DNA of 64,000 nt from Bugulina stolonifera (Eukaryota; Bryozoa; Gymnolaemata; Cheilostomatida; Bugulidae). The position numbers and the translations under genes were made by a program. Location: assembly GCA_935421135.1 (NCBI GenBank), contig OW285191.1, positions 1,736,001 through 1,800,000 of the forward strand. The letters run 5' to 3'. Below are positions 43,960 through 56,300 of this stretch, in pieces. Position 1 is the stretch's first letter; each line of letters starts with the position of its first letter. The notes beneath the pieces are model-generated. The model made no database searches, was not told the origin of the DNA, and saw nothing but the letters and a program-made list of their open reading frames with translations.

Positions 43960-44229
43960 CTTGGGCTCACTGTCTACCAGTCCAAGATTGTGAAGGAATG
44001 GATGATGGCTAAAGATGTTCAAACCATACCATGGCCGGCACAAAGCCCCCGACCTTAACCCCATAGAAAATCTGTGGCAACGCATGGTAAACCTGGTCAG
44101 AAAAGAACAACCAACGAATAAGAGACAGTTGATACAGAAAATAATTGAATCATGGAACCACATCATCAGCCACAAGGAGCTCAGCAAACTTGTAAAAAGC
44201 ATGGCATCACACCGCTGCCAACATAAATA
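43960..44229 (+). pseudogene. Tc1/mariner transposase C-terminal fragment
   Basis: The frame at 44015-44229 contains P-D-L-N-P-I-E-N-L-W, the block around the third catalytic residue of Tc1/mariner DDE transposases. A Lys-rich tail and a stop follow. Upstream, W-M-M-A-K-D and I-P-W-P-A-Q-S lie in another frame. N-terminal helix-turn-helix and the first Asp are absent. Confidence 0.8.
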
Positions 44230-44460
44230 ATAGAAACGGACTATTATAACAGGTGGAGATGCATGTGGCAAATTACATGAAAAGTAATGCCACAAGCAAG
44301 AACCTGCACGGGATCAATTTTATGGCTTGTTACTGTTAGCACCTCTACCTTTACCTGTGCAAATCAGTAATTATAATTTACACAAAATTTTGGGTAAAAG
44401 ATAGCTTATGAATTGGAAACTATTGGCCAGGAAGTGAATTCTTAGTCTGTCCCCAGACAC

Positions 44461-45540
44461 GATAGTAATCTCCTTTGATTTAGAAAATATCTTTGTATTA
44501 CCAAAGTGCAATAGTCTCTATGTTACTACAAACACAAGCTGACAACATACAATTTAACAGCTATCGTTCAGCATAGAAAAAAGACATTCCTAATGCACTT
44601 GTCATTTTACTGAAGAAAATAATGGAAGACCACCCAACCACCAAGCACAAAATAGAAATAGCTGTGTTGTTTAGTAACTCATTTCAAGCGTAATACACTT
44701 GTTGTTTCATCATTACACTACAAATCAACTGTTGTAGCCAAAGAGCTGTTTTGAGAATAAATAATCTTTGTGAACAAAATGGACTATGTGGTTTTAGTTA
44801 CTTAAACTTATACTAATTAGAAATAGCAAAATTACATTATTATAGTGCAATTACGTAGTGTAAATACCATTAATGATAACATAACCATCTATCTCGTCAA
44901 AAAGCAATAAGTACTCAATTATGACAGAAGAGGAAAGATGAGATAAACCCCTCTAAGTCTAAGGCCACCATGTGATTGTAACAAAAAATAGAAATATGGC
45001 TCGACTTCTGGGAGCATCCGTACAACAACCGCAGGGCTATTGTGTGTAAATTAACAGATCGTTTGCCAGAGAATGGAAGTCATTCATGGTATGTGAAACA
45101 CAACTTTCAGTCTGTAAGACTTTCTTTCTTGCCACCCTAGGCTCCTCAGAGTCTAGCTCTGTCATTCAAGAATTGTTAAAAACTCCAGTTGACGCATGTT
45201 CGCCAAATCCAGATAAAAGAAGAAAAAATGCTCCACATAATGCCCTATCCAATGAGCTTGTGGAGAAGTTGTGTACACATACACGTTATACAATCCCTGT
45301 ATATCACACTACAGCAGGAAATGCGCCAAATAGATTGTATTTACCAAGTGAGATCACAGTGAAGATGATGCACAAGATTTTGTCAGCAATTACACTGACG
45401 AAACATGCAGTTACGAATCTTACAACCGCCACGTGAAGAAACTAAATATTTTTCTTGCAAAGCTAGGTGCAGAGCAGTGTGAGTTGTGCGAGTGTGAGTC
45501 AACTAACACAAGCGTACTAAATAGTATCAAGGTACCTAAA
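44461..45540 (+). pseudogene. Family Z fragments: middle piece, spacer, N-terminal half
   Basis: 44461-44650 repeats 42357-42560. It is joined at caaaatagaaatag to a spacer (44651-44990) that equals 35978-36330. 45040-45540 then holds V-C-K-T-F-F-L-A-T-L-G, P-D-K-R-R-K-N-A-P-H-N-A-L-S, N-R-L-Y-L-P-S-E-I-T-V and, after a shift, L-A-K-L-G-A-E-Q-C-E-L-C-E-C. The latter is a Cys-rich end of the N-terminal half. As at 35-36.7 kb, C-terminal material precedes N-terminal material. Confidence 0.5.
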
Positions 45541-45949
45541 CAAGTGTAGCAAGTCAACAATCATAGTTCAGCAAACTAGAAAGAAGATAGAGGTAAATAT
45601 AATACTTTTAATAAAATGTTAAACAAATTTCATACTTTAAAACTATCAAGCAATGGATAATTAATATGCTTTTACTACTGTTCTTGTGATCGTAAAATAA
45701 AACCAGCTAGAGTAGGTAAAGGACCATCACATTAGGAGGGGAACATGCATATTACGTCTATTCTTTCTCGTTACAGATCCTCATCGTAACCAACTCAATA
45801 CTTATGGGGGTAGAGGTAAGCGCGGGAGGGGTGGCATAGCAGTGATCAGACCAGGGGGCATTTCGAAGAGCTGTACAGATTAGGACAATAGTTTTGCTGT
45901 TGATACAGGGGGAGCATACCTGGCCCGATGCTTTTAATGGGCTTTTAAT

Positions 45950-47224
45950 GTTGGGAACTAGGATCGTTATTCCACTTGCACAGAGAATGAATGTGCTATG
46001 TGACTTACACCAAGGACATCTTGGGACAACAAAAAGCCAGAGTCGTGCACTGAACTGAACTGTGTGTGGTGGCCCAGCATGTCCAAAGCAATAGAAACTA
46101 TAATAAGTCAATGCCAGCGGTGCCGCGAAGATTCGAATAAACCTACTGAACCTCTTAGGCCTACAGCAACTCCAGAGAGACCGTGGCAGGTACCAGCCTC
46201 TGATTTGTCTCATTATAGAGGCCAGGCGTATTTAATGCTCATTGATTATTACTTTAGATTTCCAAAAATAGCACTACTAGGAAGTGATACCTCTTCAAGG
46301 AACGTTATAAGTCACATGAAAAGCATTTTTTCAAGACACGGTATTCCAGAGTATGTAATTTCTGACAACGGACCACAATATACTCAGTTACTGAATTTGC
46401 ATGGTTTTCCAAGGAATATGGCTTTAACCATGTCACAAGTAGCCCACATTACCCTAGAGCCAATGGTGCCGTTCAAAGAGCTATTCAGACGGTAAGGAGC
46501 ATGTTGAAGAAAGAAAGTCACCCTTATATGGCAATGTTAGCATATAAATCCTTGCCACTAAGAACTACAGTATGTAGATGATTGTGTTGCCATAGTGCTG
46601 TGGTACAGATTATGCAGTAGGAATCAAGGATCTATGAAGGAGAGTCAAGTATTTTATTCTCCTCATCTCAGAAGTCAGAACCAGAAGTAACCAAAATGAA
46701 AAAAAAGAGTAGCTTATAAAACTAAAACCATAGACATCTAGTCTGTGTTTATAATAATATTGTAATTTGATCTCCAATGCCAATATCGTGGGTCTATTAT
46801 TTCTTCCACTGAAATAACGAAACGGTGTTTAAACAGACTAAAACAAACAACACATGTATTGAGAGTTATCTACTCATGACTAATTTAACAGTTCGTCAAA
46901 TTTGGGATTTTTGGCTGTACCACTATGAATATGAACACAGTAGTCACACATCCAGATAATCTCAAATATTTCCTTCCTGATCATGACTCATTCCAAGTAC
47001 AAAATGTTAAACGTAAAAGGTGTATGAAAGAGCATCATGATGATACTAAGGTACGACCTCTTAGACCGGTTGAAAAAGGAATAGTTCAGGGGTCATATGA
47101 CAATCACACTCGATCAGTAGAATTACAAACTAGCAGTAGAAAAACACTAATGCGCAATCGATCTGCTATAATACCACTGCCTGATAGTGAACCTCACAGT
47201 AGTACTATTACACGCTCAGGTTGA
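45950..47224 (+). pseudogene. Ty3/gypsy integrase and pol C-terminus
   Basis: L-H-Q-G-H-L-G near 46010 and C-Q-R-C near 46110 form the HHCC zinc finger. The catalytic core follows at 46064-46495: A-S-D-L (first Asp), L-I-D-Y-Y, then S-D-N-G-P-Q (second Asp). The region holding the catalytic Glu is frameshifted near 46440. 46925-47224 is a basic tail with R-N-R-S-A-I-I-P-L-P, as seen at the end of such pol proteins. Integrases insert the element cDNA; this copy is dead. Confidence 0.8.
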
Positions 47225-47559
47225 TTCTCCAAGCTACCTAAATATTTGGAAGAATGTTTGTAACTAACTGATTATTACTGTATATTTGTTGTTACTTTGT
47301 AACTGATTTATTACTATATTTGTGGTTAGTAACTAATTGATAATTATCTTAGGTTTTTGTAACTGACTGTTCTATTGGTTTTTGCAACTGACTAATTATT
47401 ATATTTGGTAGTTGTAGCACCTGTCTCGTTCCCTTTGATGAGTCGCCTGTCTCGTTCCCTTTGATGAGTCTTCATCACTAAAGCTGTCAATTTCCCTCAG
47501 CATCTTCTGTAACTTGGCTTTGCATTTTTTTCTTAGCGGCCTTCTTAGCCAAATGCTTA
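47225..47559. repeat. Degenerate tandem repeats
   Basis: Five or so variants of tgtaactgattattactatattt (47265-47410), then a 26-bp duplication of cctgtctcgttccctttgatgag (in two parts) at 47419-47470. Confidence 0.7.
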
Positions 47560-48483
47560 ACACTGAAAGAAGAAGTTCAGTCACTGAATTACCTAGACAA
47601 TCTGTCAGAAATACTAGATTTGACCCAGAAACTGCCAGATTGAGTCTCTAACAAGTGAAATGACGAGGCCTACGATTACAGGGAGAAACAGAAGGAACAC
47701 CCTGGGTTTGAGTGGTTTGTCATGTTCCTGCGAAGCTAGTGACTCTGTACACTCGATGGCTGCATTGAAGAGGACCATTGAATCTAACCCAAAAGGTGAC
47801 AACTATTTCAACTGCAAAGCAGATAAGAAGTCGACTGTGAAGAGGGATGCAACAGACAAGCATAACTTCACACCACCTATGAAGGAAAAGGGAGATGGCT
47901 GTTCATATTGCAAAACTGTAGGACACCATCTTCCTGACTGCACTGACTTCACTAGAATTCCTATGGTTGAACGACAGGAATTCATCCAGACGAGCAGATG
48001 GTGTTATGGATGCCTTGTTGAAAATCATTGTTCTAGGGAGTGCAAGAAACGAGAATCATGTGCAGTTTGTTGGAAAGGGCATCCCACAGTATTACACAGA
48101 GAGGATCGACCAACGAAATCTAATGTTACTGCAGAGTTAACCAAGGACAAAGCAAATACTCACAACACAGAATCTCGAAGAGTGGAGCTAACAAACTTCA
48201 CCGAACAATACTGGTCTGTTAAGCAAGAGTAACCCCACCAAGGAAGTTCTGGCACATGCTTAGCTAGACACACAGTCAGACACAACATTTGGTGTTTCAG
48301 AGATGCTGGACAAGGTTAATGGAAAATCTCATGAAACACAAGCTGAAACTCAGTACCATGATGTTCACGGAGGAACTCGTAACCAGCCATGTTTACAGTG
48401 ATTTACAAATTAGAGGCTACACAGGAAAGAAGACACTTGATATATCTCCAATTTATTCTCGTGACTACATACCTGTTACATAA
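47560..48483 (+). pseudogene. BEL/Pao gag and protease fragment
   Basis: 47660-48232 has the Cys/His fingers of BEL/Pao gag: C-S-Y-C-K-T-V-G-H-H-L-P-D-C, E-R-Q-E-F-I, C-Y-G-C-L-V-E-N-H-C-S-R-E-C, then C-A-V-C-W-K-G-H-P-T-V-L-H. An acidic N-terminal region upstream is frameshifted near 47640. After the stop, L-D-T-Q-S-D-T-T-F near 48265 is the protease active-site block, with the typical D-T-Q of this clade. No RT follows before the SINE and solo LTR. Confidence 0.8.
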
Positions 48484-48547
48484 TCACACATACCAACTTA
48501 CGAAATTGTAAAACAGATAGAACATCTCAAACACATATCCCCTTTCA

Positions 48548-48608
48548 TAAAAATACCGGTCCCTGACTTAGGTTTGAACCTGGAGCCTCTACTGGTATTT
48601 TCAGCGAT
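48548..48608 (-). mobile_element. SINE fragment (B box and tail)
   Basis: On the minus strand it has ggttcaaacct and the actggtattttc tail start shared with the SINE at 54537-54700. The head is missing. Confidence 0.6.
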
Positions 48609-48627
48609 TTGAAATGTTTGTAAATAT

Positions 48628-50178
48628 TGTAATGGTTTCTGTGATTTGGTGCGGTCGTCCTTGGACGACTATCGACCCAGAAATGAAGTGCCTATGAGTG
48701 GTAATAGGACTTCGCATTACATGAAAGATCGAGCGGTCTCAGTAGCCCAATAACTACCAGAGACGACCCATCTGGTCCCAAGTCTGACCTTCAGACTATA
48801 CGTTGAAAGAGAGTGATCCGACCTAGTAGGCGGTTCGCTAAGCGAATGACCTGACAAAAGGAAGTGAAAGTCTCTGTATCAAGTATAGATGTGTCTTTAT
48901 TGAAAGCCAAGTGAAGACTGAGACAAAGAACAGTGAAACAATGCCCTTTATATAGTATAAGGACTTCCGCCCGACGTAGTGTCGGGAAAAGACGACATAG
49001 GGTCGTCTGGAAGTTGCGCAACAACATGGCCGCCGGAAGCCCGACGGCCGACCCAAAATGGGTCGGGTTTTACAAAAGTTGCTTATAATGGTCCAATTCA
49101 TGTACAAAATGAATATCAATGGATTCTGAGAGGTCGGGCCTCTGTACATGGGTATAAAAGGCATTAAAAGACTTAGATATAATCATATAATCACAGGGCC
49201 GTAGTGCCCTATACGGCCGTGCGGCTTGGCCGTCCCAACATTTAGCATTGCAAAGTCGAAATCTACTCATTTATTATCATGGTCAGATAGGTGTTTAAAG
49301 TTTCTTCCACTTTCCTATTTGCGGGGTTCACAACACGTGTAAGGATATGGTGATAATAAATGTACTAAACAGTTTTATATCAGAAAATTTTAAATACTAC
49401 TGTACTTAACTGCAGTTATGTAACATTTTAGATATTGAAAACCTGTCAGGGGAGATGACTCTAAATTTGAAAATTATTTTAGTATACAGTATAATAGGTA
49501 CCATATACACAGTCCATGTACTGGGTGTTAAAAAATATAAACCTTGAAAATCTAAACAATTATATTAGTTTTCAATTGAACAAACTTTTTTGGATTTGGC
49601 TATCTGTCTGCCCTACATAGTTTTCAATATCTTTACTTAAGCATTCAATTTTATAGGAAGAAATAAGAAATGTATCTATGGTAGGAAAGAAACACATGCT
49701 TTCAGCTGCTTTTTGTAGATTCGTTAGCTCTACTTCATTTCATTGCATGTTTTTCATCATTGTAAAGGAGTAAAGTATTTGTAAATGTCGTTAGAGTTGA
49801 ATGATTTATGTTCAGTCATAATTGTGAACAGATACAATGTATACATGTACATGCATATATATGTATGAGGCTGGGTTATATTTAATGTTATTACACAGGT
49901 ATATTTCATAAGCCTGAACTGCTTCAAATTTGCTCTATTTTTATGAAAAACACTCTCAGGGCGCCGGCGGCCGGGGCGCTGCCCCGGACCCCGCCAGGGG
50001 GCCTAGGCGGCCCCCTGGACCCCCGGCCTAATATTTTGGCCCCACCAACATTTCTTAGGGCGCTACGGCCCTGTATAATCATATACAACAATATAGGAGT
50101 AAAGTACAAGCAGATATATACATGTATGCACACAATAATGAGTGTCAGATGTAAGATACGACTTGGCGTACCATCACA
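48628..50178 (-). mobile_element. Solo LTR with nested hAT MITE
   Basis: tgtaatgg at 48628 to ccatcaca at 50178, flanked by the 4-bp duplication ATAT (48624-48627, 50179-50182). It aligns with the 3' LTR at 31978-32652 on the minus strand, in two parts, 48628-49193 and 50082-50178, separated by the MITE. Confidence 0.93.
49194..50073. mobile_element. hAT MITE nested in the solo LTR
   Basis: 880 bp with 8-bp duplication tataatca at 49186-49193 and 50074-50081. Ends cagggccgtag and its complement ctacggccctg, with further inverted similarity inside. The right subterminal part (49962-50030) is strikingly GC-rich, with ggcggcc and cccccgg blocks, unlike anything nearby. No transposase. Confidence 0.95.
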
Positions 50179-50619
50179 ATATTATGGTTCTATAGCTAGC
50201 ATACCCGACAAAAACGAAAAAGTAGCGAAAGTGATTTATACTAGGAGACAAAAATGGCTCCCTATCCTCAGAAGAAATTGAGTTAACATTAAATATAGAT
50301 ATTATAATATTAAAAATTATTATTATTTTACATTATTATTATTATTATTATCATATACAATAATAATTATTTATTATAAATTTTTATTTACATGTGATGT
50401 TTAACATGTAAATAAAAACATGATCTGATGTTTAGTTATTTTATTGTTAATTAATGTTCTGTTGTAGACAAGTCTATTTTGTATCAAATAATTATATACT
50501 TGATCGGAAAATTAAAATAATTCTGGTAGTAGCAGTCATGTCAACCCTTTTAGAGCAGCAGTAGCTACGAATCACTACCATCACCACTATAACTACTACT
50601 ACTACTACTGCTGCTACTC
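50179..50619. other. AT-rich spacer
   Basis: Contains a poly-(att) tract near 50330-50370 and an actact microsatellite near 50590. No gene. Confidence 0.4.
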
Positions 50620-50990
50620 GTCGAGTCAAGGTATAGTCTGAACAAGATAAGATAGTACGGCTAGACCATAGAGGTATGGGCTAGACCATAGAGTTATCTC
50701 CCCATGGGGTGTTACCTCTATGGGCTAGACGCACTGACGATAAAATTGAAGCGAAGTTGTCAATCCTCGCGCTCTAAGCTCGTACAATAATCCTATTGGT
50801 CAAAGGGGTACAATACCGCTTAGCTATTGGTTAACCTCAATCTTAGAACCCAATATCTTTGCCCAATAGGTGACGGAGTTATGCAAAGCTATGTTTTTGG
50901 ATAGCTTTGGCGTTATGTACCATTGATCTTTTGACACTAATCCCACACGCCCTCCTTTAGAGAGTTGCCCCATATCTCGCACTACCACCA
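50620..50990. repeat. Dispersed repeat R3, copy 2
   Basis: Matches 21411-21640, with internal insertions, including a short inverted duplication of ctagaccatagag (50665-50730). Confidence 0.6.
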
Positions 50991-52251
50991 ATATAGCCGT
51001 TCTGACCTAGGTCAGAGGGCCAGCTTAGAATTTTTATTTGCGCCCCGGGGCCGTCCAAGAGGTCGCGAAGACACTAAATAATAAATAACGCTATTCTTAT
51101 TTTAATTTTATTTTTTAATAAAATTAATTATTATTGGTAAATGATAATAATATTATTATACACATACATACATCAGCGAATTATTTCTATTTCTTGTAGT
51201 AATTGTGGTGTGGTCGCAGACCTGTCAACCTAAAGGTGGGGCGATAGAGTGAGTTGCATAGATAGAAAAAAAGGGGCAAAAACCTTTTGGGTTGAGGCAA
51301 TCACAAAGCCTCTGAACTTATTGTAGGTTTCTATTGGACTCTTGCATATTATCTTTTTGTATTCTCACTAGTCCACAAGCCAACTGCCCCTTACAGGCCG
51401 GTTATCACAAAATCTCCCAGCTACCAGTACAGATGTCAAACATCAAGCACAGTGCTGTTGACATAGCTAACTTTACTAAAGCATGCATAAACATAACACT
51501 ATTCTAACTGCATTTACTATCAATATTTGCTACTATGCATATACATAATACATTCTCCCTTGATCTCCAGATCAAAACATAACTACTTGTCAATGCTAAA
51601 AAGTGTAAACATCTGTAAGCCACTTAGTGGGTCTCCTATCTCTTGTTATTGGCATGTCATCACTACTATCATTTATACTACTAGTGTCAGACTCAGGTTC
51701 ACTCAATGCAGATGCATTACTAATTGACTCATTACCCTCGGCATCATTCACAACTAACATCTCCCCAACAGTTCTACAATCATTGTCTGCTATGGCATAT
51801 TCTATCTCCTCGACAAGACTTGGCTTCTCTACACATTGCTTGTCTACATCACTACTATGAGTAAGTCGTACATCCGCTCCATTTCAATTAAAAATTGCTA
51901 TTGAACAGTAGGGAGAGGGCAGGGCAGAGGACAAGGATCGTACAGAGCTCAAAGAGGAGATAGTAGCTTTCAAGGAGGAAGAGAGAGAGCCCATCAGAGG
52001 ACGGATAATTATACTTATGCAAAACAAACCGGGGCTAACATGAGTTGTGGAGCCACGGGGTACCTTCCAGAGCTAGAAGAATCACTATGACTAGGAAGAG
52101 GGAATCCTAAACTATCTTTAGCATACATCTAAAACTAAACAGCCACATTGTTAAATTCAGAATGAACAATAGAGCTGATATCTCCATAATTAATTAATCA
52201 ACATTTAAAACTTTAAAGATACTAATACATGAACATAGCTCTGCCGAGAAT
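50991..52251 (-). other. Spacer with a possible retroelement tail ORF
   Basis: On the minus strand, 51895-51600 is open and reads an acidic stretch ending R-D-R-R-P-T-K-W-L-T-D, which resembles tails of LTR pol polyproteins. 51905-51990 (+) reads a Gly/Arg/Gln-rich stretch. Neither is strong. Confidence 0.3.
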
Positions 52252-53399
52252 TGTAATAAGATTATAAGTTGATAATATATATTTGTACTCACATGCACAA
52301 CTGAATTACATGGTCACATTGAATAAAACAAATAGTCAAATGAACCAGGCCTTAGCCGAAAGAGCACAAAGCTATGATTGTAGCTGCTTTGTATCACAAG
52401 TCAAAAGATCAAAACCATCAACCAATCATAATTATGTAATTGCATGACGTATCAGTGTTGCGCAACAACATGTCGACATAGATATATAGTCACACAGTGA
52501 CAAGAGTGGACAACGACATAGACGTTACACATATATATTATACAAAAATGTGTGAGCTAGTGGTAAACACGAAAATGAGTAAAAAACTACTAATAAAACA
52601 CTAAAGCAAAAATGCTAAAAACTAAACTAAAATAAAACAGCGTTGGCATGGAGTGTACCCAGTAACTCATGTTAATGTGTACTGAGGAGCAAAGATATAT
52701 GCCGCACAACTATATTGTTGTAGACCTCGGAATAGAGTCGTCACTTCCACATTCTAGACCACAGAACCAGAACCTACATCACACAGCTTACTACCACTGG
52801 AGATCAAGGTGCTGACAACAGGACCTACAGATAGCGTGCTACCACTACATGCCACGTACAGCTGGTGAGTCCTTAGTACTTTGACTCCAATTAAATGTTA
52901 TAACTGGCAATACCAAAGTCCCAATTTTAATTATAACATCAGTATTGCACAACGATATGCTGGAAGAACATGCGCAATAGCCTGTAAACTAGACATGAAC
53001 CGGAACTGGACTCCCGTGTGGAGCGGGAGAACAAATGGTGGAAATCTCTCCTTTAGTGATGGTAATGCTAGAATCAGCATCGGAAAGGCTAGCAACTGAA
53101 TTACTATTAATGTGCATAAGTACCTAGCTACACTAGCTAGCTCCTGGTCACCAGTGCCTACAAAAAGAGTACAGTGATTCACTTGATACTAATAATATCT
53201 GAGATGCCAAACAATGTGACACTGTGTAGAAATCCACAACAACATTGATGTCAGTTAGGTGTCAGGGTGGGGCGTTGATAGCGTACATGCTCACCAATTG
53301 AGAGGGAAGTTTCATCTATTGGGCAGGTTTACAGATGAGGCATATTACTTCTAATAGAGAGGATAAGATGGTGGTACATATTTGTGTTTTTACAGGAAG

Positions 53400-56300
53400 A
53401 TGTTTGTGACAGACTCACTATTTACACTCGAGTTCTCCATCGACAAGCTGACCATAAGCCCGGGGGTTATATGTAGGTTTCCGGCAGTAGCGTTTAGGTT
53501 CCTTGACTTTCCTACTATCACACTTCATCTACTGGAAGAGCAGCAGAGAGACAGACTGAGAGCCAAGCTAACCATTGACCCTGAGTATCAGGTGCTGGTT
53601 CTATGGTACACGTGCTAAGCATGTGCACATGCTCATTATATATTAGTAAAATATGTACAGTTGATTGTACGCATTGTGTGGCTATAGACCAGTTTCACTT
53701 CACATTATCCATATGCACATCATGAGCATTGAGTGGAGTAAATCGTAATTGTTAGTTTTATATTCTATATTTAGATTCCTGAGCAGATAAAAGATTACCA
53801 GAACCAGTCTGGGTACTACGAGTTTCATACTGGGAAGTCTTGTTTATACAGACTACCACCTGATACCTTGAGGTTGGTGTGGTTTATATATGGTTGCTCT
53901 CTAGATATAAACATAAAATCACCGTAAGATGTCTTTGCTGATATGTTGAAGTATAGACATATGCTCTTCACTTCTTTATCTAGGTCATTGTTAGCACAGG
54001 TTCCTCTATACATAATCATTGCGGATGGGTTTACTGCAGCACCCACCCTAGTAGGCAGTGCTATGCTGCCTCTAACTGAGCCTATGGAAGAGGTGTATGA
54101 GATGCTGCTGAAGGATGGAGTCTCGGTTCCTGCCAGTAGTGGTGTAAGGAGCTCTCTCACTGTGTACAGTCTAATGGGCCATGCTATAGGTAGGTGACAC
54201 AGGCTATAGAAATTAGCACAGAATCTAGGGGTTAACAGACATGTAGAAACCAATACATCTGTTTGTTATTGAGCCTAAACAGGATGTGATGTAATAGATT
54301 TCTAAGGATCTCCATTATGCAGTGGCGCTTGGGACTGGAATTTTCATGGATTTGAAACAAGTCTCTGACTGCTCAAAGATAAATTCCTTGCTAAAAATAC
54401 ATCACATAGTATATAGAAAAAATGGCCAAACCCCCTAACATTCTATAAGGTGCAAGGTGGCCATAATAAGAGGGGTGCCTTGTGTGCAGTTCGCTCAGAG
54501 CATGTCTACTGCTCACTGGTGAAGCTTCCTTTTTAGGGTTGCTAAGCTGGTATAGTGGTAGCATGTTCTGTTCACTGTGCTAGGCGATTAGGTGCCGTAG
54601 AGGCCCCAGGTTCAAACCCCAGTCAGCGACTGGTATTTTCATGGATTTGAAACAAGTCTCTGACTGCTCAAAAATAAAGTCCTTGCTAAAAACCAATTGG
54701 TAAGCTGAAACTATTTACCTTGGTCCCTGCTGAGCATTATATAAAATAATGGCTTCAGTTAATTCCAGTTTATCATCTGTAATTCAAACTTCACGCCACT
54801 TTTCCTCACACTTAAATCAATGATAATACTATTACAGCCAACATTAGTCACCTAATAACTACCGTTGCTAGTAGTTAGTACATGTAGTTATTAGTACTCG
54901 TAGGTACTACTGCAATATGTTTCTGCTCAAGCTAAGCTGGGAAAACTCACTAATTGCTTAACTGTTCCTTAGCTGAAATGCGTTTTCATACTGTATATGT
55001 GATGCATAACTTGTTCCCTATCTGCAGTGTGGCCATTTTGAGTGTAATAAGCATTACATAAAGTTCTATTAAATAGGAAGCTGTCATGTAAAAACTCGTT
55101 TTTCCTCCATTTGTATTCACAGTTGAAGCAAATGAAAGTTAATGTACACTCATGTGCTACTACATTTGTAGTGTTTTTTGTCAAGTAGGCATCCAAGTCA
55201 TGATATAAATTAAAGTAATCTTATAATTCAAACCAATTATCGTGAACCCTTGGAGTTTGAATTAAGCAAGTTTCGACTGTATATGTTACAGGTCAAGTTG
55301 TAGTTGGTTGCAGATTGAATTCTCTAGGAATGGCTCTTCTCTCTCATCTACCTCACAACTCTGTAGCCTCTTACCACCAGTACAGGTCGGGTATCTTTAT
55401 GCCCTCATTCAATCAGCTGGAATCAGCAGATCCTAAGGCTTCACATCAACCAATCACTGAAGAGCACAATATATCAGTAGTTCTCAGTGATATAGCCAAT
55501 GAGCAGGCCGCAAAGGTATGTGGCATTACTTCTTTCACTCTATTTTCATTTAATCACTGTGGCAGTGACAATCTCAAGCTGTAATTTATCTGTAGAAATA
55601 TCCCATCATCCACGTGGAGAGTGAACCAGATGTACTGGTTGCTAGGGAACAGACAGACGTGGTTGCCAAGGAACAGAAGGAGACACAAACTCGCTATAAG
55701 AAAGAAAAGAAGGAACATAGCAAAGAGAATGATGAGCCAGGTAGTAACTAGTATAACTAATATACTATATGTATATAGCTCCTTATAATTCACACATCTT
55801 ATTCTATATAGTATCAGAGCTGTTGTACTCGTGTACTCGAAAGTATACTTACAAGTGTATTTTAAAAGTACTTACTTGTACTGCTTGTTCTAAAAATATC
55901 CTTGTATTTATACTTCCTCTTGCTATAGGACTAGGTGTTTTTTTAACAGCCAAGATTAGATTTTGACAGGAGACAGAATGACATCAATTATAAGAACTTC
56001 AACCTAAACTGTAATTAAGTCCAAAGCTAAGCTTAGTCCTGTAGTAAGTTAGCTATAGCACTCAGCTTAGCTTAGAGCATACAATTTTGCAGAATTTGTA
56101 GTGTACCTGTACACCTACCTGTACTCCTACTTGTACCTGTACTCCTACTTGTACTTGTACCTGTACTCCTACTGGTACTTGTACTTGCACCTTTCAGTGC
56201 AGAACTTAACCTATACTTTACTTGTCTTTGGTTCAATTCTCAGAACAATTAGCTCTGTATAATATAGCATAGTTATGTAAACCAATCTAGTGACCTTCAC

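Larger units (their letters stand above)
52252..55830 (+). repeat. Segmental duplication, copy B (intact MAP10-like locus)
   Basis: Aligns with copy A at 8316-10676. At 52252-52275, gagaattgtaataagattATAAgt corresponds to both flanks of transposon family X at 7495-7518 and 8312-8320, joined with a single ATAA. Copy B keeps the upstream segment 52640-53030 and intron 3 with SINEs and repeat R2. Confidence 0.88.

Noticed and set aside
47399..47584. Minus-strand 61-codon ORF with an acidic and basic tail
   Set aside because: Covers the 26-bp duplication; no domain, no ATG context support.
54537..54632. Functional tRNA gene
   Set aside because: A and B boxes are present but no cloverleaf with paired acceptor ends is seen, and the unit recurs with a common tail, as a SINE does. 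The same holds for 35230-35305.
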